Source of the DNA: Actinomortierella ambigua
Taxonomy: Eukaryota > Mortierellomycota > Mortierellomycetes > Mortierellales > Mortierellaceae
DNA length: 29,241 bases
Reading direction: 5' to 3'
Assembly (NCBI GenBank): GCA_016098155.1
Contig: JAAAJB010000451.1
Location: 1 to 29,241 of the forward strand
Below, one piece after another: positions 11,301 through 21,723 of this stretch (positions are counted from its first letter, which is position 1; the number at the start of each line of letters is the position of its first letter). The notes beneath the pieces were generated by a model. That model had not been told where the DNA came from, did not search any database, and saw only the letters and a list, made by a program, of their open reading frames with translations. Position numbers and translations under genes: made by a program.

Positions 11301-14300
11301 GTTCAACGCCATCTCTTTGGGCGAAAGTCGCCTGTGGATGAGGAGGAGCGCGGGCTGGATGCATTGTCACGCCGACTAGGACTTGCCCCAGACTGGCCGG
11401 CTGTGTACCCGGATGACGATGCGTTGATTGCGGCGCTGACAAAAGTGCGCAAGGATTTCAATGTTGGCAAGATTGTACAAAACACCGAGTATGCGATCTA
11501 CCTCGAGTATATTGACTGGAAGACGTTTGCGGTCGACGAGTTTGACGATGACTTTCGAGGGTTCCTCCAGTGGAAGCGGAGTGGCCGGACGCGAGACGAT
11601 CTGTTGAAGGATTTGCGAGCCATGCAGGAGGAAGAGGCGCGCCAGCGCGAGGCCGAGCTGGCCCGAGAGGAGGCCGAGCGCAAAGAGCGAGAGGAGCAGG
11701 CAAGGCGGCGTCGTCAGCAGGCAGAGCTGGCCCGCAAGGAGGCCGAACGCGAGCGGACACGACAACAAGCCAAGGCTGCTACGGTGGATGCCATCATGAT
11801 CGCCTCTGGCTCGGAAGATGACGAAGTTGCCGACTCGAACGCTGGCGCCACTTCTTCTAGCGCTCGACGGCCACAGCGACAGCGTAAACGGCCCTTGCTG
11901 TCGTCGTCACCCGTAGGTAGTCCGGCTGGCGGCGGCGACGACGACGCAACAAGTGGCCGCAAGAGAGGTGGTGGTGGTGAAGGACGAGGTGGACAAGAGA
12001 GCACGTCTGCGACGAGACAGGCCTACAAGGCTAGTGCTGGACCATCTGTCATACCTGCAAAGCGCACCAATCCTCATCGACCTGGTCGGCCGCGCCGTGG
12101 CGCAAAGTCGAGTCGTCACCATCTTCACGACAGCAACGCCGAGGAGTCAGTGGAGGACCTGTCGTCGGCCAATGAAGTCTCTGAAACGGACCAAGGGGAA
12201 GACTGGGAGCGTCATCGGCACAAGATGCTAAAGATGCCACCTGACACGGACCAAACCGATGAATTGGGCCGCACTTCTCAGCGCAGGATGTTTAAGGCTC
12301 AGCCACGGCCGCGACGGCACAAGCGGAGCCTTGTGGAGCGGGATGTGATTGAAACCGAGGATGTTATCCGGTTGCGTGAAGCGGCGGCGAGGAGTAAGAA
12401 AGCGCTCGAGGAACGAGTTCTGGAGCAGGAAGAGAGGAACAAGGAGCTACAGGCTCGGCATGCGGCGTCGGTCTTGGGGAAAGGTGGGCTAGGCATCACG
12501 GTAGAGGAGGGCGAGGTACTGGACGTGCACAACTTGGTCAACATTGGCTTCAAACAGCATCCCATCTACTTTCCGCCATGGATGGCCCGCGAGCTCAAAC
12601 CACATCAGAAGGAAGGCGTCCGATTCTTGTGGAAGAACGTGGTGATGCTGGAAAACGGCTGTATCCTGGCGCATAGCATGGGCCTTGGCAAGACGTTTCA
12701 GATCGTGGCCTTTATCTACCTTTTGCTCACCGAGCTTCGTAAGGGAAACCCTGATATTCCAAAGTTCCTCCAGGTATGTCTACTACGTTATTCAAATCGC
12801 GCTTGCTGCAGAACGTATCTACGAAACTCATACTTGGATATTTTACTCAAATATTATTATTTTGTTTGGATTCTAGGAAGGGTCTGTTCTAGTAGTATGC
12901 CCAGCAACCATTGCCCAGAATTGGATGGACGAGTTCCGAAGGTGGATTCCTGAAAGCGAATATAACTCACTTGGAGTGGCTACCTTTGGTATGTTTTAAC
13001 GCCGATTGCATTCAAAAATCGACACGATTGCATTCAGATATGAAAAATCTTGTTTTGCATACTCTCCGTGACACTGACAAGTATTGCTTGCGTTTGAATT
13101 TTTTTTTCATATGACCAAAGGTAAAGAAACTCGAGTTGCAGAGAGAATCATGATGCTGCAAAAGTGGCGGTCGACAGGCGGCGTCTTCATTATGGGCAAC
13201 GAAATGTTCCGCGACATGGCATCGGCATCCGCTCCAGCAGTCAGTAACCAGCCGGATCTCAAGGCAATTCTTGCTGAGCTCCTGCTGAGTCCAGGTCCGT
13301 CGGTCATGTTCCTAGACGAGGGCCATTCGCTTAAAAACTCACAAGCCAAGTTGTCGGTCGTTGCTAAGCAGATCAAGACCCCTGGCCGCGTGATTCTGAC
13401 TGGCTACCCGCTGCAGAACCGCCTGGAGGAATATTGGAACATGGTGGATTTTGTCCGCCCTAACTATCTTGGAGACTCCCGTACATTTAGGGCCAACTAT
13501 GTGCAACCCATCGAGAGGGGCTTGTACCCGGACAGCACCATAGGGGAGCGCAAGTTGGCATCGAAGAGGCTGGCGGTCCTGACGGAGCTGATCAAGGACT
13601 TTGTACAGCGAAAAGACTCGTCAGTGCTGGTGGCGACGTTGCCGAAGAAGGTGGAATACGTGATTGTCTGCAGCCTGACGCCACTCCAGCGGGAATTGTA
13701 CGTCGCATACTTGAGGTTGCTCGAGAGTGAAAAGCATGACGGCATGGAGTTTAGGAGTGTGCTTGGTCTTGGCCAGGTTCTCACGAATCTCTGCAACCAC
13801 CCGGCCATCTTCAAGAGCTGCATTAATCGTCATAAGACCAAACGACATCTACTGGGACGCTCTTTGATGCCTGTGGGTGGCCAGTCTGCCTCGCTCACGG
13901 CTAGTACGCCCATTTTGGAATCCAACTTGATGCTGAGCACTATGCAGCCACCGCCTCCCTCCACTTTAGGAAGCAACGTCGCGGAGCCAATTCAGTTGGA
14001 GAGCGACGAGGAAGTGGAGCGGCAGGTGGCGGAGGTGGTGTCAAGTAGTGAGTTTCAGTATCCCTGGCAGTCGATTAGGGATCTGGAGGCGGTGTCACAT
14101 TCGAACAAGATGAGTGTTTTGGTGGACCTCCTCAAGTTTTGTCAGATGAAGGATGAGAAGACACTTGTCTTCTCGCGCAGTATTCCAACACTGGACTTTA
14201 TCGAACATCACATTTGCAAACCAAACAGGATTGGGTACAAGCGAATCGACGGCGATATCGCGCTCCACTATCGACCAGGTCGTGTGCACGCGTTCAACAC

Positions 14301-14789
14301 GGACAAGGACTTGAACGTGTTGTTGATTTCAACCGGGTCTGGTGCCCAGGGCATCAACCTCTACAGTGCCAGCCGGGTCATCATCGTCGATGTCGGTTGG
14401 AACCCCTCGGTGGACGAGCAGGCGGTGGCACGCGCGTTCCGGTATGGACAAGGCAGGGCTGTCTATGTGTACCGATTGCAGACCTATGGAACATGGGAGG
14501 AAAAGGTGCACAAGACCAACGTCCACAAGCTCAACCTGTCCAAGCGGGTGATCGACGAGAAGAACATGGCCCGCAACTATAACCGACGCCAGTTGAAGGA
14601 CTACTTTGAAATACCACCCGCCACAGCCCCACAATGGGGAATCAGTGATGATCGTGTTGAAGGCTTGTTTGAGAGGCACCCGGAAGTTGAAGAGGACCTC
14701 ATTCGGGAACTCATCAACAAGTAAGTGCTATATCAAGAGGGAAAAAAACGAGCCATGATGGGTTACAGTGATGGAATGAGAGAGGAGAG

Positions 14790-14851
<62 letters not shown>

Positions 14852-16478
14852 ACAAGACAATACCTCTTTCATCGTATTTTCTAATCAAGAATTGTGTGTC
14901 TCTCTTGCGGTCAATGTAAATAGGCACAGACAGTCGCTCACGCTCGTCGTACCTCACAGCCAGTTCACTCTGGAAGAACAATCTGATCTGACCCAGGAAG
15001 ATCGCGATGATATCAACAAGATGCTAGAGTCGGAAAAGCAAAGGATCCACAATGCCGCCAACCCACCTCCGCTCCCACCTCCGCCCCCGGCGTCAAACCC
15101 TACCACTTTCTCTTCCAGCACGGACACAGGCGTCGCTCGACCCCCGGAGCCGGCGACAGGGATACCACCACTGACGGGCTCGGGAGCCGCCCCACAGAAA
15201 CTCCTCTTCAAGGATATAATCAGCATAGCACTAAACTCACCCAAGCGTACGTCTCCCCAGCTTTCGACGGCGAGTGGCTCACCTACGCTGCTGCAACCGT
15301 CATCACAACCCGCGGTACCAAAAGCGACGACGATGGCCATGACAGCGACGTCAACGGCAACAACTTTGGGCGTTAGCCATCACCACAACCACAACTCTAA
15401 ATCGGATGTTGTGACTTCGTCATCTTCGACCAATATCACGTCGTCAGCCGCACAGGTGCCCGTGATGACGAAAGAGGAGCTGGCGGAGATGCACTTGCGC
15501 GCGCCCGTGTGGAAGCCTGCGGTGTGGTTGTCGAATGGGGTAAAGAAGGCAACAAACATTGAGCTGGTGATGAAGCGCATCGGGACGTTGTCACCGGAGC
15601 AGGCGAGCAAGCAGACAGGGCTGATGGTGGATGCGTTCGGACGGGAGCCCGAGATCTCGTGGGATGAAGCGAAGCGGATGGTGGATGCCCAGATTGATGT
15701 TCGGACATTGCCGGCGTCGAGCCTAGAGGCCGTGAAAGTGCTGAAGGGTGGGTATGTCCTCTATGAGAATCAACATCAGTTTGGGCTGCGGCGGGCGACG
15801 ATTGTCATCTTGAACCCGTCGCGCACGGACTTGCACCATGTTCTGCCGCCACAGCCACCGAAGGAAGAGCTGGATGAAGTGGAGGATGGCGATGTGGATG
15901 GTGAGGATGAGGATGGTGAAAAGGACGTAGTGGTGGTGGAGGACTCCGAGGTGGACGAAGTTTCAGATGCAGTGGGAGCAGTAGCAGCAGCAGCAGCAGC
16001 ATCTTCTCCCAGCCATGCTCAGAGCGGCACGGTCAGCAAGAAGCGAGTTGGTCGACCACACAAGGACAAAAGCAAGGACAAAAGGAAGGACAAAAGCAAG
16101 GACAAAAAGTTCAAGATGCCATACGGGTACACGCCAGCCGAGATGATCAAGAACGTTGGCAACCTGTTTGGAGAGTATTTCACCGCATCGCTGATGGCCT
16201 TTCAGTGTGTGCCTGAGGCGTACAAGTTTGTGTTTGTCAACCTGACCCCGATCGTGGACCAGGCTGGACCAGCGATCCAGCATACCAGAGAACCAACGAT
16301 CCAGCAGACTAGCCGTTCAGCGGTCCAGACGCCTGGCGGAACAGCGACCCAGCAGACTAGCCGACCAGCGGTCCAGACACCTGGCGGATCAGCGACACAA
16401 CAGACAATCGGACAAACGATGATTCAGCGGACTATAGGACACCCGTCAACGACAACGTTTCACCGCTTTGCGAGGTAG
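8306..16478 (+). CDS. SAM-domain SNF2-family ATPase, ATRX/ARIP4 (RAD54L2)-like chromatin remodeller
   Basis: Six exons: 8306–8414, 8534–8659, 8758–12773, 12877–12988, 13121–14720 and 14924–16478. All introns are GT–AG with matching phases, giving 2505 aa. Residues about 8–78 form a SAM domain (SWSARQVASWLCDALPLS, then ENDVDGEVLL and FGTRCKILSSI). After about 1200 residues rich in acidic and disordered sequence comes a highly charged helix (about 1030–1088), then the ATPase: GCILAHSMGLGKT (Walker A, GLGKT at 1387–1391), VLVVCPATIAQNWMDEF, DEGH (1520–1523), LTGYPLQN, then the helicase C lobe with STGSGAQGINL and QAVARAFRYGQ (1888–1898). The DEGH box, the YPLQNRLEEYW block and FVRPNYLG are typical of the ATRX/ARIP4 branch of the Rad54-like SNF2 group, which moves or remodels nucleosomes using ATP. 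No ADD finger is visible. A folded-looking segment of unknown type lies at about 2169–2295, followed by Lys-rich and 16-aa repeats. Confidence 0.88.
8804..8857 (+). repeat. 27-bp tandem duplication in the SNF2 gene
   Basis: Two adjacent 27-bp units, 8804–8830 and 8831–8857, differ at one base (A/T). They encode SPLIAGARL and SPLIAGARF in frame. The near identity suggests a recent slippage duplication in the disordered region just after the SAM domain. Confidence 0.85.
14793..14848 (+). repeat. (GA)28 microsatellite in intron 5 of the SNF2 gene
   Basis: A perfect GA dinucleotide run of 56 bp lies inside the 203-nt intron 14721–14923. The intron has a canonical GTAAGT donor and a TAG acceptor. 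The exact repeat number may be affected by assembly and will probably be polymorphic. Confidence 0.9.
16302..16397 (+). repeat. 48-bp tandem repeat (16-aa unit) at the SNF2 C-terminus
   Basis: Two close copies, 16302–16349 and 16350–16397, encode QQTSRSAVQTPGGTAT and QQTSRPAVQTPGGSAT. They are flanked by a degenerate partial unit on each side (before 16302 and from 16398). This array ends about 27 codons before the stop. Confidence 0.85.
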
Positions 16479-17595
16479 CTCCGTCCCCTCGCACCTCCTT
16501 TCCTTCTCCGCTTTCTTTTCTCGCGGTTCTTCTTTCTCTCTCCTCGTGTATCCAGTTTGTCAGTTGAGACCCTAAAAAAAATAAGAAAGCTTGAATTCTG
16601 TAGTGATATCCTCTTGAACGGTTGCCTTGGACCGCCCCGCCATTGCTCTTCGGTTAGTCTTCACCCTTCTTTGTAAATACATCACCTATCCAAGGACAGA
16701 TTGTGCATTGGCATGATGAGGTGGACTCCGGCTGGAGCCACATTAGCTGCTTCTTAATACAGATGTAGTGCTTCTTCAATATTCGGAGCCAGTGAGATGC
16801 CCAAGCTTGTACATGGAACGCAGTACCGAATTGGAAAAAAAAAAGTCGCGTACTATTGAGCGGCACTCCAAGGGCGAAAGCTCTGCTCAACCACCCTCCC
16901 TCCCGGTCCTTTGTCTACGCTGGGAGGGTACTTTTTTAGCCCGAGGTTGAAACTGTTGCACCATCATTTTCCTTGAAACCCGCTTTTGCTTTGGTGACAA
17001 CCATTTCGACCAGCCTTGGGGCATGGCTCTTTCCCCCAGACTCCCCCTTTACCCTTTGTTCGGTTGCATCAGTCCAAGGTTGATTTGTTGGATCGGCATG
17101 GATAAGCTATTTTTTCTTCTAATCACTATTATGTCATTACTCCTTCAAAGAGGGAGGTTTGGCTAGAGAGGAAACATTGCATTGAAGCCGTAGAGAATGA
17201 AGGAATGGAGGGAATGGAGATGGGGGGGAAGTTGAGAGATGACAATATGAAGCGCGCTGCCCTGGTTGACCTCCCTCTGCACGGTCCAACGTCAACCAAT
17301 GGGTTTCAACCAGGGTAATGATGTGTATGCGTTTCCATGCGACCTCAAAACACGCCTGCACACAACCTCTCTTGGAGCTATTATTTGTAACCTAGGCTTT
17401 TTTTATTTACAAAACGTGTTTCGCAGACAATTTCAGTGCAAAGAGAAAGTTGTAAGATCAACTAACTAATCCCATTCAAAAGGGTGGGGGGGGGGGGCGG
17501 AACAAATGGAGGTGAGAGAAGAGAGCGAGAGCGAAAGAAAAGGGTACAGGGGAGGTGGGAAGGGGAGAAAGAGAGAGAGAGATGCATCCTCCCTT
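16479..17595. other. Intergenic region between the SNF2 gene and the CsbD-like gene (tail to tail)
   Basis: No supported gene. The first 80 bp are pyrimidine-rich 3' flank of the SNF2 gene. On the minus strand an AATAAA at 17402–17407 lies about 190 nt beyond the CsbD-like stop codon and may be its poly(A) signal. A run of about 12 G residues is at 17485–17497, followed by purine-rich sequence to 17582. Confidence 0.5.
17402..17407 (-). terminator. Putative poly(A) signal for the CsbD-like gene
   Basis: AATAAA on the minus strand, about 190 nt past the stop codon. It is supported by position and sequence only. Confidence 0.35.
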
Positions 17596-17880
17596 TTAGA
17601 TGTTTCGCTGAAGGTCGCCCTTGGCAGCATTAGCGTGGCCGCGGGCCTCCATGGACGGGTCGTTGGTGACGGATCCGGTGACCTTCTGAGCCTGACCCTT
17701 GATCTTGTTGCCAGCTCCCTCGGTATGACGCTGGGCATCATGGGCCTGCTGTTGGGCATGGGCTTGAGCCTTTTGCTGGGTGCCGCTGGCGGCCAACTGC
17801 TCGTTGCCGGTGGCGTGGCCGATCTTTTCCTTGGTGCCGCCGAGAGCTGCGGTAGCGGAGTTCTGGAGCTTGTCAGTCAT
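17596..17880 (-). CDS. CsbD-like small stress protein
   Basis: This is an intronless 94-aa frame with no signal peptide or membrane segment. The composition is strongly hydrophilic (A, Q, G, K, H). The C-terminal part, NKIKGQAQKVTGSVTNDPSM followed by EARGHANAAKGDLQ, matches the CsbD pattern of G-K-x-K-x2-x-G…D-D-P…E-x2-G-x2-x2-x-K-G. CsbD proteins in bacteria are general stress proteins of unknown biochemical activity. Related fungal proteins have been described as binding mismatched or cruciform DNA, so DNA binding is possible here but is not shown by the sequence. The N-terminal half carries a similar KEKIGHATGNEQLAASG segment and may be a degenerate copy of the module. A TATA box lies about 125 nt upstream, which suits inducible or strong expression. 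Confidence 0.8.
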   Translation of the reverse strand: MTDKLQNSATAALGGTKEKIGHATGNEQLAASGTQQKAQAHAQQQAHDAQRHTEGAGNKIKGQAQKVTGSVTNDPSMEARGHANAAKGDLQRNI

Positions 17881-18002
17881 GATGAGTAGTGTTGGTGGAT
17901 GGGTGGGTGGTTTTGGGTTTTTTTTTTTGTCTTGTGTGAGTAGGAGAAAAAGTGTGTGTTGGAAAGCTTTGAGAAAAAGAAAGACGGCAAGAAGGGGGGG
18001 TA

Positions 18003-18008
18003 CTTATA
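18003..18008 (-). promoter_or_regulatory. TATA box candidate for the CsbD-like gene
   Basis: On the minus strand the sequence reads GGTATAAGTA, about 125 nt upstream of the ATG at 17880. Between them lies a purine- and C-rich leader typical of a fungal 5' UTR. Confidence 0.55.
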
Positions 18009-18088
18009 CCCAGTGGGTTGTCTACCACCTTGATACGCGAGCGCCCTATCATGGTGATGGCATTCCCTTTTGTTTCGCAGTACGTAGG

Positions 18089-18139
18089 AGGAGAGAGAGA
18101 GAGAGATAGAGAGAGACAGAGGGAGAGAGGAGAGAGAGG
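18089..18139. repeat. GA-rich microsatellite
   Basis: An interrupted (GA)n tract of about 50 bp lies upstream of the CsbD-like promoter. Such CT/GA tracts can bind GAGA-type factors or exclude nucleosomes, but no function can be read from the sequence. Confidence 0.8.
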
Positions 18140-18418
18140 CCGCGTAAGAAAGAAACATGACGCGCAAGTGACGCGCTTCGAATATCGCGTAAGTAGATTA
18201 TGACGCCAGACTGATATTTTTCTTCCCACCGTCCAATCTTCCCACAGTTCCAGGACTGGCATGAACGTCGCTGACTGGTGAATAGCGAGTCTAGGATCGG
18301 GCCCAAATCGCATAGTGTGTGTGTGTGACCCCTCTCTCGTCCATATTGCGTCGCGATCCCCTTCTTTGCATTATTAGATCATTAGCTAAACAAAAAATAG
18401 GGGGGCATTGAGAAATCA

Positions 18419-18424
18419 TTTATT
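18419..18424 (-). terminator. Putative poly(A) signal for the chitinase gene
   Basis: AATAAA on the minus strand, about 95 nt downstream of the chitinase stop codon, in an AT-rich context. Confidence 0.45.
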
Positions 18425-18519
18425 TTATATTCCAGCATGTGATAAGAAAAAAAATGAAAAGAGAGAACAGAGCCTTCTTTTTCGAACCGGCGAAAAAAAA
18501 ATAAATATGATGTTATATT

Positions 18520-20216
18520 TTAGCATGCTCCTTGATCGGCCCAGACACCCCAGGTATTTCCGATGGTGGGCACTTCACCTTGGGTCCACCACTTGTTGGT
18601 CCACAGGTGTCCGGCGTAGACGACCTTCGTACCGCCTGCAGCATAGGCGGTGGTCGAGTTCCAGGCAGCAATGCCGTCGCACTTGCCTGACGAGGTGGGA
18701 GAGGGCGAGGGAACCGTCGACATGGTCATGGTGACAACAGTGGTCGTCGTAGGAACAACGGTGACGCTCTTGGTCGTGGTGGGAGCAACGGTGGTGGTGG
18801 TGGCGGTGACTGTGGCGGCCGTGGTGGTGATAACAGGGCAGTTGCTGGTGCAGTGGATCTGGTTCAGCACGGTGAGCAACTCATTGTTGTAGTCATTGGT
18901 CATGTCCCAGTACATGACACCGCGGAGACCCTGAGATTTCGCGGCCTGGACCTTGATGCCAAGCGATGTGGGATCGTCGTACGACAGGAACGTCTTGTCG
19001 GACGTACGGAACAACCAAGGGGTCTGGGTGTCATTGTCCCAGAAGCGGGTCCAGCCTGCCACGGGGTTAGTCGTGCTAGAGGTGAGGATGCCCTGACGAA
19101 TTTCACGCCACTTCCACATGCCACTGTAGACGGAGCCTTCGTTACAGTAAAAATTGACTTCGTTCGAGTCAGAGGGACCACCCTTGGGTGTCACATTGGT
19201 CTTCGGGGCGATCATCGAGACGGGAGAAACGGCGGTCATGTCGATGGAGGTGGTGACCGATCGACCGTAGAAGGGAGTGCCCATGACCAGCTTATTCTTG
19301 GGCCAGCCAGCCTTGAGCCACGCGTTCATGGCCTGCATGAATGAGTAAGGGTCTCCCTGGGGATGGTTGTTGAAGGGAGCGTTGGGGCCAGTGGTCGAGG
19401 ACCAGCTACCCATGATGTCGTAGGCCATGACATTGACATAGTCGTAGTAAGGGTGGTACGCAGAGACGTCGGCCATGGGTTTGCCGCTGGGGTCGTCAAA
19501 GGGCTGGACACGAACAGCGGCAGTGAGCATCTTGTGCACAGCGGGAAATTCGGAATCCAGAGCGGCACGGAGCTCCTTGAGAAGCAAAAGGTAGTTTGCC
19601 GAGTCATTGGGGCTGACCTTGTTACAGATGGCTCCTTCGCGAGCGGGGTACTCCCAATCAATATCAATACCGTCCATACTCCAACCATTGGGGTTCTCGG
19701 CATAGTCGGGCAGAGTGTTCTTGCGGACAAAGACTAGCGCGTTGTTGATGAATTTCGCGCGTAGGGCCGCGTCGGCCGAAATAGTCGAGAAAGTCTGAGA
19801 ACCGGTCCAGCCACCAATCGACATCAGAATCTTGACACCAGTGGCGTTGCCCTTCTTGACCAGGTCTCTCATGGGGGTACCATCGTAGTAGCGGTCGAAG
19901 GTGATCGTGGTGGGATCAGCCGTTTTGGTGGTCAAGACAGCGAAACCGTAGCTATTTTTTTGCGGAGGAGTGAAAGCCATTGCGGTATGAGTAAAGAGTG
20001 TCCCATCTCGACGGCGAACAATTGTCCCATTCTGCCCCCTGCTTTAACCTACTTGATATGGGTGACCTTGGTAAAGTCAAGTTGGGCGACAGGAACGTTG
20101 CCCCATGGCACCCAGTAACCAACAACGACCTTGTCATCGGTCGCTTGGCGTTTGATAGCGGCGGCGCTAGTGACAGCGAGGGCGGCAGCAGCCAAAGAGA
20201 GAATTGACAACTTCAT
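18520..20216 (-). CDS. Secreted GH18 chitinase with C-terminal chitin-binding (CBM5/12-type) module
   Basis: Two exons, 20216–20053 and 19951–18520, are joined by a 101-nt GT–AG intron to give 531 aa. The splice rebuilds the strand motif THINYGFAV at residues 52–60, typical of GH18. Residues 1–20 are a signal peptide (MKLSILSLAAAALAVTSAAA) followed by a possible Kex2 site (KR). The TIM barrel shows SIGGW (99–103), the catalytic signature DGIDIDWE (148–155, acid/base Glu155), MAYDIMGSW and the YWDM strand near its end. A Thr-rich linker of about 45 residues, probably O-glycosylated, leads to a 53-residue module (479–531). That module has the aromatic pattern AWNSTTAYAAGGTKVVY…WWTQGE, typical of CBM5/12. 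The enzyme hydrolyses beta-1,4-GlcNAc links in chitin, in cell-wall remodelling, nutrition or attack on other fungi or invertebrates. All catalytic residues are intact. Confidence 0.93.
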
Positions 20217-21723
20217 TGTGAGTGAGTTGAGTGAGAGAAGCGTGGAGGAGAGGCGAAGGAGGCGGATAGGGGAGACTAGAAGTGAGGAAGTGGGGTGTGC
20301 GAGGAGGAACCTTTTTATGTTTCGGAGGCCCAAGGGGTACGTAGCATGATGGGGCTAGTGGATTCGTGAGTGGGGATATCGATACGCGTTCACCTTGAGA
20401 TACACACCTCGAATGTGCACCTGGACAACGAAATAATGTGAGCCTTGCACATTCCTGATCGGATTTGGCACTGAAAGCGGTCCATTCTCCTTGTTTTGAC
20501 CATTTCTGTTTTTGTTTTTGTTTTGTTTGTACTGTCGTTTTTGTCGACGTTGTTTACCCGCTATCAGCGATTCTTTCAAGAACGACACCAAGGTAGCTAC
20601 AAGCGTACAAAGCCCCCCCCCCCCAAAGTATCAAGATTGTGAAAGCTAGATTGTTGATTGCCAACATACCCCCTATCCCTTCTCGCGAAAATATGCCCAT
20701 TCACGATTCCTTGAGACGTAGTGACAGCAAGAGCCCTGTCCATGGCTATTTGGTCATCTCTCAGGTTAAGGTTCTGAAAGGAGCCGAAGACCACAATGGA
20801 CTACCCCCAGAGGGAGGACGACATGCCAGAAAGGGGTGAGTCGAGATCTGATTGGCAGCTGATAGCAAGATCAAGCTTTTTGTCTCACGACGTGAAAACT
20901 AAAAAGGCACACATGTGGAGTGACCCTGCTAAAAGCTGGCCACAATCGCCTAATCAACTCTCCTTTTCTCCCTTCGTTTTCTCCGTGTTCTCCAATTTCA
21001 CTCTACCGGCTAGACCTTTTTGCATTGTCGTCGAAAGAAAGGCCCCTCCTGTTACTTTTTCAACCGTGTGGGGGGTGTAATTTTGTGGCCAATAGCAGGA
21101 CTCGTACCACCTACCTGTTGTGAGTCTCTGCCCACTAGGTTTTCCACAACCTAGGAGGCTCTCCATTTCCCTTCCGATCAGGATATGATGCCGGCACATG
21201 TTTAGATCGAAATGGCACCTCAAGTGGGCTACGGAGTGTCATGGGTCTAGACGCCGCTTTTAGTGGAGCCTCATGACGCGCGGACAACTTCAGAAGCCAT
21301 TCTACGCTAATAGTTCAGAGTTCATGCCCCCAATCGGAGAAATTACGTTTGCTATTACTGTATTTCATCCCCCTCCGCTCAAGAGTTCTCCCGAGATCCC
21401 TTGATGTCGCCCTCCTACCCCATTGCCAAATTGTATCCGAACATGAACCGCATCCAAGAGCCCCAATGCAAGATCCAGCGGAACCTTTGAAAAGATCGCT
21501 GCCGCAAGATGCCTCTAAGAATAATTCTCATGTACAGTTTCTCATGTGAAAAGCAGGACAAAGTCCGCCAATTGTATAGCAACCTATCTAAGCAAGGGCG
21601 TTCAACTAGTGAAGGTATCGGATGAGGAGGGGTGGATAGGGTGGCAAAGGGTGGGTCCCGGGTGCAGTGGAGAAAGAGGAGACGCTATAGGCTGTTCGGT
21701 CGAAGGAAAGCAGGCAGCATTGT
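20217..21723. other. Intergenic region between the chitinase and the small peptide gene
   Basis: The first 100–150 bp are the chitinase promoter. T-rich tracts lie at 20498–20545 and a C run at 20611–20624. Several short frames exist on both strands, but none has splice support or recognisable motifs. I see no transposon remnants with intact ends. Confidence 0.45.
20312..20318 (-). promoter_or_regulatory. TATA-like element for the chitinase gene
   Basis: The minus strand reads ATAAAAA within ACATAAAAAGG, about 96–102 nt upstream of the chitinase ATG. The intervening leader is rich in C, T and A, and the start codon context (CTCACAATGA) is favourable. Confidence 0.5.

Larger units (their letters stand above)
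17881..18519. other. Promoter of the CsbD-like gene and 3' flank of the chitinase gene
   Basis: The stretch includes a minus-strand TATAAG at 18003–18008, a GA-rich microsatellite at 18089–18139, a short GT run at 18316–18327, and a minus-strand AATAAA at 18419–18424 about 95 nt past the chitinase stop. No reading frame here is supported. Confidence 0.55.

Noticed and set aside
12911..13114. 67-aa plus-strand open frame within the SNF2 gene
   Set aside because: It is a shifted reading of exon 4 and intron 4. The correct frame gives the conserved VLVVCPATIAQNW motif.
19363..19737. 124-aa plus-strand open frame opposite the chitinase
   Set aside because: It is a shadow of the C/G-rich codon pattern of the real gene on the minus strand.
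19981..20052. Non-canonical GT–AC intron in the chitinase gene
   Set aside because: It was considered in order to keep the ATG at 19980 in the coding sequence. A canonical acceptor (TAG at 19952) lies further on, keeps phase and restores the GH18 THINYGFAV strand.
20597..21223. Several 65–94-aa open frames on both strands between the chitinase and the peptide gene
   Set aside because: They overlap one another, lack signal peptides or motifs, and have no splice-supported extensions.
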